From: Charina bottae
Lineage: Eukaryota > Chordata > Lepidosauria > Squamata > Charinaidae
NCBI GenBank assembly: GCA_023362775.1
Contig: JALMGJ010000015.1
Location: forward strand, 8,414,501 to 8,478,500
Direction: 5' to 3'
DNA length: 64,000 bases
The first letter of the stretch is position 1. Each line of letters starts with the position of its first letter. Shown here in pieces: positions 1-11,907 of this stretch. The translations under genes were made by a program, and so were the position numbers. The notes below the pieces were generated by a model. That model was given only the letters and a program-made list of their open reading frames with translations. It did no database searches and was not told the origin of the DNA.

Positions 1-811
1 ATGTATTTGTTCTTAAAGTATGAACTGGGTTGTTTCATATTAAAATGTCAATTCCCCGCAAAAAATGTTCTTATCCCAAATTGGTACAACTTTCAAAACA
101 GACATTTCAGATGAAAAAAACTTACTCTCCCCCCCCACACACACACAAACACAAACAAACACATTGACCCCTAGAAACGCTATCTTTGCACCTGGTCTTA
201 AACTTAGTGAAAACATTTCCCATTGAGGGGAACACTCTGGAAGACCTTGATCTGGCAATTGAGGCTATGACCTCAGTTATGGGACTTTATCTTGCAGACC
301 CGTTGAGATATAATGACATAACATTTAAACTGAAAAACAAAGATGTGAGGCTTACTGAAGGATTCATATGGATTTAATGAGGACTTGCTGTAAAACATAG
401 ATTAAATGTCCATGGCCTGCCTGCCTTTTTCCTAATCAGGGGGAGGCTAGTCCCTGGACACATTTGCAGCATTTCAGCACTTAAGGCAGTGACAGACATC
501 ATTTGAGGGGTTTGAAGGCTGTAACTCAGACATCTGACCTTCAAGATGGCTATTCTGGAGTTTTAAAGGTGGGGTGAGAAGTGAAAAGCTGAGCTGAGGG
601 GGAAAAGAAAAAGAAAACCACACAGCTGAATTGCAGCCATTTTGGTACTGCAATTTATCAGCACAGTCTTAGGGCGCTGGAGGCTTGCATCCACCTGTGA
701 TTTATGAGGAATGGGGTAGAATTCACAGACACCTTAAGTTCAGCTTCTGTGGCCAGTATGATCAACTGAATACATTCGGAATCTAATTTTTTAGAGCTTC
801 AGGAGCTCAAG
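1..811. other. Non-coding stretch
   Basis: No gene is recognised. A short CA-rich tract lies at about 126-165. The small open frames here show no known protein family. Confidence 0.5.
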
Positions 812-991
812 ATTTTTATTTATTTATTTATTCAAATTTATTCCCCGCCCATCTCCCATGCAAGGGACTCTGGGCGGGTTACAACAAATACAATTTAAAA
901 AACTATACAAAAATATCTAAAAAAAAACACAAGCAGAGAATAAATAAAATAAAATCCAAGATGGATTAGGACCCGCAGATAGATCATGGAG

Positions 992-3900
992 CTACGGGGC
1001 CAGCCAACCCCAGGAGGCACTACCACCTCCGTCATCCCAGGCCAGGTGGCAGAGCCAGGTCTTAAGGGCCTTCCGAAAGGCCAGGAGGGAGGGGGCCAGT
1101 CTCACCTCTGGGGGCAAGATATTCCATAAGGCGGGCGCTATCACAGAGAAGACACGCCTCCTGGACCCCACTAGATGGAATTCTCTTGTTGAGGGGGTCC
1201 GAAGCATGCCCTCTCTGCATGCACGGGTGGGGCGGGCCGACGTTATCGGGACGAGACGGTCCCTCAGGTACCCTGGCCCTATGCCATGTAGGGCTTTAAA
1301 GGTAATCACCAACACCTTGAATTGGACCCGGAAGCAAACTGGCACCCAATGCAGCTCGCGTAGCAGAGGTGTCACATGTGCTGATCTCCTGGCACCCATA
1401 ACTGCTCGCGCCACCGCATTCTGCACCAGCTGAAGCTTCCAGATACTCTTCAAGGGTAGCCCCATGTAGAGCGCATTACAATAGTCTATACGGGAGATGA
1501 GAAGGGCGTGAGTGACTGTTTGGAGGGCCTCCTGATCCAGGAAAGGGTGTAACTGGTGCACAACTCGAAGCTGTGCAAAGGCCCTCCTGGCCACAACTGC
1601 CACCTGCTCTTCGAGCAGGAGTCGTGAGTCCAGGAGGACCCCCAGATTCCACACTGGATCCGAGTGGGGTAGTGCAACCCCACCCAGAACCAAAGATGAC
1701 AACGTCCCGGATCCAGGGGGGGCATCAATCCACAGCCACTCCATCTTACCAGGGTTCAGTTGAAGCCTGTTGTTCCCCATCCAGACCCCCACAGCCTCCA
1801 GGCACTGAGATAAGGCATTGACCGCATCACTTACTTCACCCGGGACGGAGATGTATAACTGGGTATCATCAGCATATTGGTGATACCTCATCCCGTGGTG
1901 ACGGATGATCTCGCCCAGCGGCTTCATGTAGATGTTGAATAGGAGAGGAGAGAGAACCGACCCCTGAGGCACCCCACAAGTCAGGGGTCTCGGGTCAGCT
2001 CTCTCCTCCCCTATCAACACCGACTGGGAACGGCCCTGGAGGAAGGAGTTGAACCAGCACAAAACCACGCTGCCCACCCCCAACTCCTCGAGCCGCCCCA
2101 AAAGTATACCGTGGTCGACGGTATCGAAGGCCGCTGAGAGATCTAAGAGAGCAAGGATGGACGCACTCCCTCCATCCCGCTCTCACCAGAGATCATCCAT
2201 AAGCACGACCAATGCAGTCTCTGTCCCATGTCCCGGCCTGAAACCTGACTGGAAGGGGTCCAGACAATCCGTTTCCTCCAGAATCCTCTGGAGTTGCAAC
2301 GCCACCACCTTCTCAACCACCTTTCCCAGAAAGGGGAGGTGGGAGACTGGGCGAAAATTGCCCAGGATGGTAGGGTCCAGGGATGGTTTCTTGAGGAGGG
2401 GGTGCACCAGCGCCTCCTTAAAGGTAGCCGGGAACACCCCCTCACTCAAGGACGAATTTATAATCGCCTGGACCCAGCCACATGTCACCTCACTAGCTGA
2501 TTTTACCTGCCAGGAGGGACATGGGTCAAGTTGGCATGTGGTGGCGTTTACAGTCCGGAGGATCCTGTCTACTTAATCAGGCCCAACAGGATCAAACTGC
2601 TCCCAGATAACATGGTAAGTACGAGCTTCTGGCATCTCCCCAGATCTTGTCTCACGCTTGGAGTCCAACTTGGAATGAATCTGAGCGATTTTGTCCTGCA
2701 GATGCTCAGAAAACTCTTCCGATCGGCCCTGTAAATGGGTCTCCCCTTGCTCCCAACCCAAAAGCGATCTTGTAATCTTAAACAGGGCCGTCGGGCAGCA
2801 TTCTGCGGATGCAATAAGAGCAGAGAAATATTCACGTTTCGCCGCTCTTACCGCCACAAGGTAGGCCTTAACTGCGGCTCTAGATTGTGTTCGGTCAGAT
2901 TCAGTCTTCGTCTTTCTCCAGCGGCGCTCTAGACGTCTCTTAACCCTCTTCAAAGCCCTCAACTCATCCATAAACCACGGAGAGTGATGGGCCGAACAGG
3001 GCCGGAGAGGTCGCACAGGCGTAATCTTGTCCAGAGCTCCGGCCGCTTCCCTATTCCAGGCTACGGCCAGGACCTCCACTGGACTGTGAAGCAAGTCCTC
3101 GGGAATAACCCCCAGCTCCTTTTGAAACCTCACTGGGTCCATCAGTTGCCGGGGGTGGACCAATCGAATAGGTCCCGCCTCCCTGTGGAGTGGGGCAGCA
3201 GAAGAGAGTCTCAGGATCACCAGGGCGTGGTCTGACCATGACAATGGGGAAAGATGTAACTCTCCCCTCAGATCACATTGCCATTGCTCGGACAAGAAAA
3301 CTAAGTCCGGGGTGAGACCACTGTCACGAGTCAGGTCACGAATAATATGAGACAGGCCCATAGCTGCCATGAACTCCCGGGCCGCCTCCGAGGACCGCCC
3401 CAGGGACGGCAGATTGAAGTCCCCCAGAACCATAAGTCTGGGGAACTCCACTGCCAACCCCGAGACTTCCAGCTCAGGCAGGAAGGTTGCTACACAGCAG
3501 GGAGGCTGGTACAGCAGCAACACTCCCAACTGTTCTCGTGAACCCAACTTGAAAAACAGGGTCTCACACCCGGTCACTTGTGGAGCAGCACCCCTGAAGG
3601 CCACAAGGGACTCTCGGATGACAACTGCCACCCCTCCTCCCGTGCCCCGGTGTCTCGGCTGATGCCACACCCAAAACCCAGCTGGGCACATTTCCGAGAG
3701 GGCTACTCCCCCCTCTGGGCCCAGCCAGGTCTCGGTAATACACACCAGGTCAGCCCCCTCCTCTGTGATTAAATCACTTATAAGGGGGGGCTTGTTATGC
3801 ACCGACCTGGCGTTCAGCAGCAGCAGTCGTAGACCGGAGCCCACGAGGATCTGCTTACCAGGGCCTGGGTATGAACACGGGGGGCCGGAACGCACCACTG

Positions 3901-4102
3901 GTAACAAACACCGGGGGCGCCTTCCCCAATAATGGCTCGCCCTCCAGTTCCCGTCATACTGTCCCCTGCCTGTCACCACTTGAATCAAATGGCCCACCAC
4001 CCAGCCCCCAGAGATTCCCGACTCTGGCCTAGTAGCCTCCACTCCCAGGCCTCCAGAATTCTTGGGCTTAATCAAGGGTCCCTTATCCCATTCATCCATC
4101 AT
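992..4102 (-). pseudogene. LINE ORF2: AP-endonuclease plus reverse transcriptase, two in-frame stops
   Basis: One reading frame spans the whole region. The N-terminal part (4102-2576) carries the apurinic-type endonuclease with NARSVHNK, CITETWL, GDFNLPS and a WSDHALVIL motif. The reverse transcriptase follows with GNFRPVSHLPFLGK, SGFRPGHGTETAL, DLSAAFDTVDH, GVPQGSVLSPLLFNIYM and the catalytic YADD box near 1866-1880. The C-terminal domain includes LHWVPVCFRVQFKVLV and APALWNILPPEVR. Only two lesions break the frame: TAA at 2573-2575, and TGA at 2183-2185 that looks like CGA to TGA decay. There are no frameshifts in about 3.1 kb, so the copy is young. It would supply target-primed reverse transcription in the nucleus if intact; as it stands it is not expected to work. 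Confidence 0.85.
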
Positions 4103-5115
4103 CCAATCTCACAGGAAGTCGGGTAGTGACAAGACCCCCCAGTGCACCAGCTCATGCTCTCGGCACTGTTAGGGTCCAGCACCACCCCCAGTCACACTCT
4201 GTACCTCTCCCTCAACTTCTCTCACTGGTCAGGGAGAGGTACCAACACTCACCAGCAATCACTCCTACCCCACCTGACTCTCACCCAGGGGGGTACTCTT
4301 ACAAAACCATACAATCTTGGCTCCCCCCACCTCGTCTCTCAGCCAGTGGGGGGTCCACATTCATACCAAGGGACCCCTATAAACCCTCTGCCACCTTATG
4401 TTAAATGGGACAATATCCAGCTCTTCATAGGGGTTAGTCCATGTTATTTTTCTTACACCCTGGTCTCCTGGACTCCAGCCTCCACACCATCTGCACTTTT
4501 CAGGGCCGCAGGGTTCGCCCCCAACTCCAGCCAGTTCTAACATCAAGGCTTCCGAACCCTCTCTAGAATCGGCCCAGGAAAAGCTTGTCCACCCCCTTGT
4601 CTGCGGGGGGGGGGGCTCGTCTGAGGACTTCGTTGCAACAGCTGGGATCCCTCTGTACCACGCCGGCTCCACTAGGCCCCGCCAACTCCACCGGCCCAGT
4701 CCGAACCCCGACGGCCTCCGCCTCCAGCAATCGAAAACAGAGCCCTCTGGCAGCCTCCAGCTGCGTCCGGCAGCCTCCCACAATCTCCGGTCCTCGGTGG
4801 GCTCCCTGCCCTTACCAGCTCCGCCGGCCCAGCTCCACTGGCCCAGCTCGAACCCCAAGACTCCACCGGCCCAGCTCGAACCCTAACAGACTTCGAAGGG
4901 CTACGGTGTCTTCGGTAATTCACTGGGCACTTTTCCTCGTGTAGATTCACGGAGTTTCGACCTGGACGCACGGCCTCGCCCCAGCACTCCCCCCGGAGAA
5001 AGCCACTCACCACCGACAACACCACCTCTCCAAACCCCAAAGGTGAATTTTTAGGGGATTTTCGGTGGGTTTTTCGGCTTTTCCCCGGAGCGGTCAACGG
5101 CCGCGCTGACTTGCG

Positions 5116-5127
5116 GCCGCCATCTTG
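5116..5127 (-). promoter_or_regulatory. YY1-like site at LINE 5' end
   Basis: The plus strand reads GCCGCCATCTTG; in the sense of the LINE this is CAAGATGGCGGC, the core YY1 motif, at the extreme 5' end. Human L1 carries a YY1 site at an equivalent place, where it helps set the transcription start. The role here is inferred from position and motif only. Confidence 0.5.
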
Positions 5128-5130
5128 GAA

Positions 5131-7572
5131 TGATCACATATGTAGCACTCAATCTTTTTATTTTTCCTCACATCAACAATCCTGAGAAGTAGATTGGACT
5201 ATGGGAGAGAGGGACTAGCCAGGGTTACCCATTAAGCTGGGGGTGGACTTGATTCTCGGTCTCCGTGGAACTAGTCTGACACTTCAATTGCTACATTATA
5301 CAAGCACTGGATTCCTTCCATCTGGTGCTCCCTATACCTCTGAACTAGTTTAAAGAGTTGGAACCTGTTTAGGCCCAGGCCCAGGATTCATAAGACCCAG
5401 GAAGCATAAGGAGGCCCATAACTTTGCTACTAATCGTGTATTTCACTTGTGTCATATTTTTCAGAATTTGGGTGGGTTCCTTTGAGAGATCAGAATCGGG
5501 AAAAGACAGAAGTCATGGTAAATAAAAGCAGACCTGCCAATTAGATTTAGGGCAGGGAGTCCTGACATAAGATACTTCCCATGGGTGCCCTTACCCTCTT
5601 CACCATTGTATCTGTCGTCTTCTACCTTTGGACCAACATCCCCTGCTGTCTAGCAGGGAAGAGCAAGAAACTGTGCAGAAAGCAGGAGCTACTGTTCTTT
5701 CTTCTTGTTCCAACACTCTTTTGCATCCTCCTCCTAGGTCTATTATTATTCAGAGAAAATGCCTCAGGCAGAAGATCTGAGATGTCATGAAAGGGCAGTA
5801 AATTATGATTTCATGTATTGTTACTTGCATGACTGTTACTGCCAGCAAAGTTAAGATGGCCAACAGCATGGCACAGATGGATCCATAGACAGACTCATCA
5901 TCTTAGGATGAGTGTGTGTGTTGTCACTAACCAGGGCTACCATGTCCATAAAGGATTATAAAGTGGTACCAGCCGTATGAAGAAATCCAAAGCATTAATG
6001 GTGTTGTCCAAATGGTGCATTTTAAGGTGGGAAAATATGGCTCTTAACATGTTTGGGGTAATTCAGTTTTGAATATACTCAAAGGGATGTTTCTGAAACA
6101 TACGTGCTTTCCTCATCCTTGGTGTCCTTTTTCAGTCCCTGCAGATTTCTTCCTATTGCCTCTCAAAAACTAACTGGTACCCCCATCTGGAGATGATTAG
6201 ACCTAGGAGTTTTATAGTCTGGAAAGTAAACAAGGAATGTTTGTACTGATGAGCTAATATTTCCTTATGCTTTCTTCTTCCCCTTCTTCTTCCCCTTCTT
6301 CTTCTAGATAGCCCTTCTTGGCTCAGGAGCTGGTTATTTAAGGGACTGCCCATCTTTGATAGTGTCTCCTTGTCCAATAGGATCTAGTTGAATTGGTGGT
6401 CTCCTCCTCCTCCTCCATCTGATGGAAAAGAAATTCCTTTTTGTTTTTATTTTAATAATAAATGTTGAAATTAAAATTGCAGGGGTGAGGAGCTGTTGCT
6501 TTTCCTTTGATTACAAAAGGAGTGAGGAACATGTGGAGCATCCTGTTATTTGTTGTTCAATCAATTTTGGAGGGAAGTGGAGACTCAATCTAATTGTATT
6601 TAGTGGTATTTTTGTGTGTATGGGAGAGAGAGAAAGAGAAAGAGACAGATTATATTTCTTTTGGATCCCTTTGAATTCATTTGAAACAGTTATGGAGGGC
6701 TAAAAGAATATTTACCTGTAAAATAATGAACACTTATGTTAGTAGCATATTGAGGTCATGAGTTATTAGGGTGAAAGGCAAAATCAGTATACCATCACAC
6801 ACTAATTGGAGTTCCAGTTTTTTGCAAAGTTTGGGATCCCAGTTTGTCACATCCAGCATCTGTGTGAAAACAGCCATTGGTTCTTCTTCCAATGAGTGTA
6901 CAGGCTTCCTGTTGAATAGTGGTTCTAGTGGTCACTGACCACTGCATTTCCCCGAAACACCAAACTCTAAACTCACCAATCATGAAGCCAATTCACATGG
7001 TTAGGGCATGGTTCAAAAAAATCCCATGGCTAAAGGCTAGACTGAGAAGTGGTGGGTGGGTGGGTGGGGTGGGGTAGGGGAATTACTGGGGAAAGCAATG
7101 GCAAACTCCTTCCATATTGTTGCCAAGAAAACAACATGGCTTTGGTCATGTGATCAGCAGGGCTTAACTTTGAGTCAAGGGAGGCATTACCTTTTTCTAT
7201 TGTGCCAACCTAAAAAATTGGATTAATTGATCAGACTGTGGTTCCTGTAACCATGGATGAGCATGCTTGACAGACAGTCTTGGTTTGGATGTCGGGCTGC
7301 CAATTAGGGATGTGCAAAAATTCAGTTGGAGATTAGATCTGATTCCAAATCAAACTGGACTTTTAAATGGTTGATTTGCATCAAATTGGATCTCCCCATA
7401 TTGATTGAGACAACTTCTGCACATATGTAGCAACTGTTTTTCCTGAACTAATGTTCAATGTTCAACTTGTATCAATTTTCCAAATTAGAATTGGATAGCA
7501 AATCTGAATCAGAAATTCATCTTGGATTTTGCCCAATTTTCCTACCCCTACTGTCTATGGCCCAAAATATGT
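5131..7572. other. Non-coding stretch
   Basis: No gene recognised. It holds a CTT-rich tract near 6265-6306 and, at about 7090-7140, a short segment (GCAATGGCAAACTCCTTCC...) that resembles the 3' half of the tRNA-derived SINE seen at 26507 and 34221. A hydrophobic 69-codon frame at 5581-5790 has no recognisable family. Confidence 0.45.
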
Positions 7573-7663
7573 TTGTTTGTTTGTTTATTTATTTATTTAT
7601 TTGTCAAATTTATCACCGCCCATCTCTACAAAAGTAGACTCTGGGTGGTTTACAATAAAATTA
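7573..7663 (-). mobile_element. LINE 3'-end fragment (L2/CR1 clade)
   Basis: A (TTTG/TTTA)n tail followed by TTATCACCGCCCATCTCTAC and GACTCTGGGTGGTTTACAA is the minus-strand version of the 3' end of the LINE at 812-5130. It is heavily 5' truncated. Confidence 0.7.
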
Positions 7664-8967
7664 TTCATAAGTACTGGTAATACCTGTGGTGAGTAAAGAT
7701 CACTTCAGGTGACTATATAAAAAGCTATTTTAAGCTGGAAAGGAATGTAAACACACACACACACACACACACTTACTTCTTGGATGTGTATTTATGTGTG
7801 GGAAAGGAGTAAAAATCATGAGTAGTATCCCTATAAATTTCTTTTTGCAAAGCTGACTTGAACATCTAGTTAAATCTGCAAGCATCTCTGACTTCACTCT
7901 CTTTTCTTTTTCTATCCCCCCTTTTATATACTTTTTTCAAAATACCCCAGTATCTTTTCTTTGGCACGCTTCCTATTTTCCAAGCAGCAGCTGCAAAGAA
8001 CTGAATGGTAAATCAAACACCCTAAAATCTGTTGTTTTAATACAATGTCGGAGATTTGCCGATTCTCTTCCCCTCTCTCATTTTTGTTATAACCATGGTG
8101 CCTCATCTTTGTACTGCAGCGAAAGAACTAATTGGTATAGCAAAAGCCTGACCTCTGTTTTTTGGTGAAAATTAGGGGGTAGGTTAGGGGGTGAAAAGCA
8201 GATAATTCCCCGGCAGTTTAGATAAGTAGATATTATAGGCTTCCCATGTTAATTAGTATTAAATTTTTTTTCAATTACTAGTAGCTTTCATCATCAGACT
8301 CTCTTGTGGCAAATGCTGTATTTTCTGTTCTTCTAAAGCAGATCTCGGCACTTAGAAAGCTCTCCCAAAGATTTTTCCACAGCTTGTTTTTCCACAAAGG
8401 CCAACTAATGGCCTTTGTGGAATGGCCTAACATTTTATTACTTTAAATTAAGGCTGGTAATAACTAAATTCAACCAGGCATTTGTAAGATAACTGCCTTT
8501 CACACTACTTTTTTTTTTCTCAAAAGAAACTGTTTTATAAAAATTTTGTGTAAAGCTAAAAATATACTTTTGTTGTCTTTTTGGATTGGTGATGTTGGAT
8601 TTGTTTAATTTTTTATGGGCTATGTTTTTCTTTGTTTTGTAGACTGTTCTGGTTCCTTTGAGAGTCAGAAAGGTATAAAAATAAAATAAATAAGAGTAAG
8701 TGTTTGGCAAATCATATTAATCATATTAATATGGTATCATCTGAACTGGGAATCTAATAAATTGGGCTTCCAAAATCCATGCTAGGAAAAAACTTAAGTA
8801 GACACTAATTGCTTTTTTAAAAAATCCAAAGATACAAAATCTTCAGAATTCTTCATAAACAGGATGGGTTGTTGTTGTTGTTATTTTAAAAAATCTTATT
8901 GTGGGACAAAGCAAAAATGACACCTTTCTTTCCCCAAATATGGAATAGTCATATTTTCAATGTTTTA
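7664..8967. other. Non-coding stretch
   Basis: No gene recognised. A (CA)n microsatellite lies at about 7750-7772. AT-rich otherwise. Confidence 0.45.
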
Positions 8968-9460
8968 AATTTTGTTTTGTTTTGTTAGTTCTCCATTAAC
9001 TATTATTTCTGCTTTCTGTGAGGTGTAAATCGATCTTACCCATTTTATAAAGTTCTCTCCAAAGTTCATATTTTCCAAAACTTTAAACAGGAAAGCCCAA
9101 TTCAAATTGTCAAAGGCCTTCTCTGTGTCTAAGAAAATCAATGTGGCTTGTTTTTCATTATGTTGCTCCAAATATTCCAAAATGTCCAGCACATTTCTAA
9201 TATTATCCCTTAACTGTCTTTTAGGTAAAAAAACCACATTGATCTTCATGAATAAATTCTTGAAACATTATTTTCAACCTCTCAGCAGAGGTTGTCAAAA
9301 TCATTGTAAACAACTTATAGTCATTATTCAGTAAAGATATTGGCTGATAGTTTCTTGTTGAAGTCAAATCTTGACCCTCTTTAGGTATTAATGCTATATT
9401 AGCCTCTTTCCAGCTCTCCGGCATTTTTCCCCTCTATAAAATATTCATCATATCTGGCAA
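8968..9460 (-). mobile_element. L1 ORF2 reverse transcriptase fragment
   Basis: Two broken minus-strand frames (9424-9221 and 9249-8965) encode MPESWKEANIALIPKE, NYQPISLLNNDYKLF, PKRQLRDNIRNVLDILEYLE and FLDTEKAFDNLNWAFLF. These match, piece by piece, the RT of the longer L1 at 15.6-20 kb. Both ends are truncated, and a frameshift lies near 9230-9250. It is dead. Confidence 0.85.
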
Positions 9461-9763
9461 AAGGAAGACATGTCCTTCTTTTCGTCCTTATGTTCTCTGT
9501 CTGGCAGGCATAGCCTTAAAATCAAACATTGTTGCCTTTTTGAGTATCTCTTCCTGAGCAGCTTTTTTCCCAGCATTTCCCTAATAAGCACTAACCATGT
9601 TAATAAGTTCAGCTCTGTGACCTTAATTAATTAATACCCTCCTGTTGGCTTCTGCTGCTGCCTGAAATTGACAATACCTTAATCAGTTACATGCTGAAGG
9701 CTTTTGCTACCTCACCTGCTCTAACACATTCCTGCGATTGAAAAACCAGTCTTTCTGGTGCAG
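9461..9763. other. Non-coding stretch
   Basis: No gene or recognisable repeat was seen in this interval of about 300 bp. Confidence 0.4.
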
Positions 9764-9792
9764 GAAAAAGTAATTTCATATATATGTAGGCC

Positions 9793-9810
9793 TAATTTTA
9801 ATAATAAATA

Positions 9811-9850
<40 letters not shown>

Positions 9851-9864
9851 TTTAATAATAAATA

Positions 9865-9909
<45 letters not shown>

Positions 9910-9913
9910 TTTT
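9793..9913. repeat. (AAT)n microsatellite, duplicated block
   Basis: Two near-identical blocks of TTTTAATAATAAATAAAT followed by (AAT)n lie in tandem. The whole is flanked by a direct repeat of about 28 bp (9764-9792 and 9914-9941, AAAAAGTAATTT...ATATATGTAGGCC). Confidence 0.9.
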
Positions 9914-9937
9914 AAAAAGTAATTTTAGATATATGTA

Positions 9938-10272
9938 GGCCGTGGTGGCTCAGCGGGTAAGACGCCGGGCTTGTTGATCGGAAGATCGCAAGTTCGGAGG
10001 TTCGAATCCCTAGCCCCGTGTGACGGAGTGAGCTCCCGCACTAGCCCCAGCTCTTGTCAACCTAGCAATTCGAAAGCATGCAAATGCAAGTAGATTAATA
10101 GGTACCACTTCGGTGGGTAGGTAACAGCGTTCCGCACACGTCATGCGGCCACATGACCGTGGAAGCGTCTTCGGACAACGCTGGCTCTTCGGCTAACAAA
10201 CAGAGATGAGCATCGGCCCCTAGAGTCAGACACGACTGCACAAATGTGCAGGGGGAACCTTTACCTTTACTT
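9938..10272 (+). mobile_element. Sauria-type tRNA SINE
   Basis: The 5' head is tRNA-like: GTGGCTCAGCGGGTAAG fits an A box and GGTTCGAATCC is a perfect B box. The unique body (GAAAGCATGCAAATGCAAGTAG, GAAGCGTCTTCGGACAACG) and the tail (AGTCAGACACGACT...GGGGAACCTTTACC) follow. The BovB-like tail fits mobilisation by the RTE LINEs also present here. It is a complete copy. The tRNA-like head is not a functional tRNA gene. Confidence 0.9.
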
Positions 10273-10439
10273 TATGCCTAAGTACATTCCTTTTCCTTTG
10301 GTTTTTTACTGTAATTTTTGTCGCAGATGCAAAAAAAGTTAAACAGTTAGTGTGTCCTCCTTCCTCCCCATTTGTCCTCCCTCCCAATTGGCCATGTCCT
10401 CCTTTTCCTGTTCAGATATCTGGTAACCCTATGTTAGAA

Positions 10440-10688
10440 AAGAGATGGGCAAACCTGTGACCCTCCAAATGTTGCTGAATACATCTTCTGGCATGCTTTA
10501 CAGAGAGGCTGGGAGTTGACGTTCAGGAACATCTAGATCAGTGTTTCTCAACCTTGGCAACTTTAAGATACTTGAACTTCAACTCCCAGAATTTCCCAGC
10601 CAGTTGGGGAATTCTGGGAGTTGAAGTCCATATATCTTAAAGTTGCCAAGGTTGAGAAACACTGATCTAGAGAGTTGCCCATACATGC
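10440..10688. mobile_element. hAT-like MITE (outer), split by a second MITE
   Basis: The left end reads GATGGGCAAACCTGTGACCC and the right end, reverse-complemented, reads TATGGGCAACTCTCTAGATG. These are imperfect inverted ends of the amniote 'GGGCAACCTGTGGCCCTCCAGATGTTG' type. The element is interrupted at 10539-10664 by a different, palindromic MITE. A related half-copy lies at 37745-37803. Confidence 0.55.
10539..10664. mobile_element. Palindromic hAT-type MITE with 8-bp TSD
   Basis: The element is a long inverted repeat: CAGTGTTTCTCAACCTTGGC at the left and its complement GCCAAGGTTGAGAAACACTG at the right, with arms running nearly to the centre (CTTCAACTCCCAGAATT / AATTCTGGGAGTTGAAG). 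It is flanked by ATCTAGAT (10531-10538) and ATCTAGAG (10665-10672), an 8-bp duplication with one mismatch, as expected for hAT. Confidence 0.85.
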
Positions 10689-11130
10689 AGTAGAAATGTC
10701 CAGGGGGAGTAACCCTGTTAAATCATTTGCAACACCAACAGCTAAAAAACTTCATAACATTTTAAAGACTGATCATATTAGGTTTTATGAATCACAATTC
10801 ATTTCATCAAATGTCCAGAATATGGGAAATCCAAAGGATCAGCTGCCTGCTGCATAATTAAAATAATGGATAGTTTCATCTAGGGCAAAGGGAGGCAGAC
10901 ATCAACATGCTCGAAGGGACGTCAGAGTTTGCCAAAATAGGAACACTAACTTGGGGTTTGGCAGGGAAAAATATTCCCCAAATGAGCAGAGAGCATTTTC
11001 AGTGACTGCCAGATGTTTGGCATGATGATGTAAAATGGGGAGGATAAGATTGCGGAACATCTTGAAAAAAAGGCAAGAAAAGGTTGGGTTGCAGAAGCAT
11101 GGGCCACTACCATGTTTTATGGCAAGACTG

Positions 11131-11172
11131 TTATGTATGTATGTATGTATGTATGTATGTATGTATGTATGT
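11131..11172. repeat. (ATGT)n microsatellite
   Basis: About ten copies of the tetramer adjoin the 3' tail of the LINE fragment at 11173. It is probably an expanded LINE tail. Confidence 0.9.
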
Positions 11173-11907
11173 ATTTTATTGATTTGTTCAATTTATTCCC
11201 CGCCCATCTCCCATGCAAGGGACTCTGGGTGGGTTACAACAATTAAAAATTTAAAAGCTATACAAAATACAAAATATCTAAAAAACACAACCAATATAAA
11301 ACAAATAAAATCCAAGATGGATTGGGAACCGTAGAATAGATCATGGTGCTACGGGGCCAGCCAACCCCAGGAGGCACTACCGCCTCCGTCGTCCCAGGCC
11401 AGGCGGCAGAGCCAGGTCTTAAGGCCCTTCCGAAAGGCCAGGAGTGAAGGGGCCAGTCTCACCTCTGGGGGCAAGATATTCCATAAGGCGGGCGCTATCG
11501 CAGAGAAGGCATGCCTCCTGGACCCCGCTAGATGGAGTTCTCTTGTTGAGGGCGTCCGAAGCATGCCCTCTCTGCATGCACGGGTGGGGCGGGCCAATGT
11601 TATCGGGACGAGACGGTCCCTCAGGTACCCTGGCCCTATGCCATGTAGGGCTTTAAAGGTAATCACCAACACCTTGAATTGGACCCGGAAGCAAACTGGC
11701 AGCCAATGCAGCTCGCGTAGCAGAGGTGTCACATGTGCCGATCTCCTGGCACCCATAACTGCTCGCGCTGCCGCATTCTGTGCCAGCTGAAGCTTCCGGA
11801 TACTCTTCAAGGGTAGCCCCATGTAGAGCGCATTACAGTAGTCTATACGGGAGATGAGAAGGGCGTGAGTGACTGTTCGGAGGGCCTCCCGATCTAGGAA
11901 TGGCAAT
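11173..11907 (-). mobile_element. 5'-truncated L2/CR1-clade LINE
   Basis: This is a second copy of the family at 812-5130. One open frame (11906-11349) encodes the C-terminal 185 residues, including RIDYCNALYMGLPLKS, LHWLPVCFRVQFKVLV and APALWNILPPEVRLAP. It is almost identical to the corresponding part of the first copy and uninterrupted. The 5' break lies near 11907. The frame has no start of its own and is only a fragment of the polymerase protein. Confidence 0.9.

Larger units (their letters stand above)
812..5130 (-). mobile_element. Near full-length L2/CR1-clade LINE (non-LTR retrotransposon)
   Basis: On the minus strand the element runs from a GC-rich 5' leader that starts with a YY1-like motif (near 5116-5127), through one long endonuclease-reverse transcriptase frame (4102 to 992), to a 3' end with the squamate-type 'CCGCCCAGAGTCCC...GATGGGCGGGGAATAAAT' signature and a (TTTA)n tail at 812-840. 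The same 3' end recurs in the window at 11165, 7573 and 43303. About 4.3 kb is close to full length for this clade. I did not find a convincing target-site duplication. Assignment to L2 versus CR1 within the Jockey superfamily is from memory of the motifs and is not certain. Confidence 0.85.

Noticed and set aside
5581..5790. 69-codon hydrophobic frame
   Set aside because: One hydrophobic stretch in a short frame without a known family or supporting context.
9938..10040. tRNA gene suggested by A and B boxes
   Set aside because: It is the head of a Sauria SINE; the same sequence recurs in other copies with the same body and tail.
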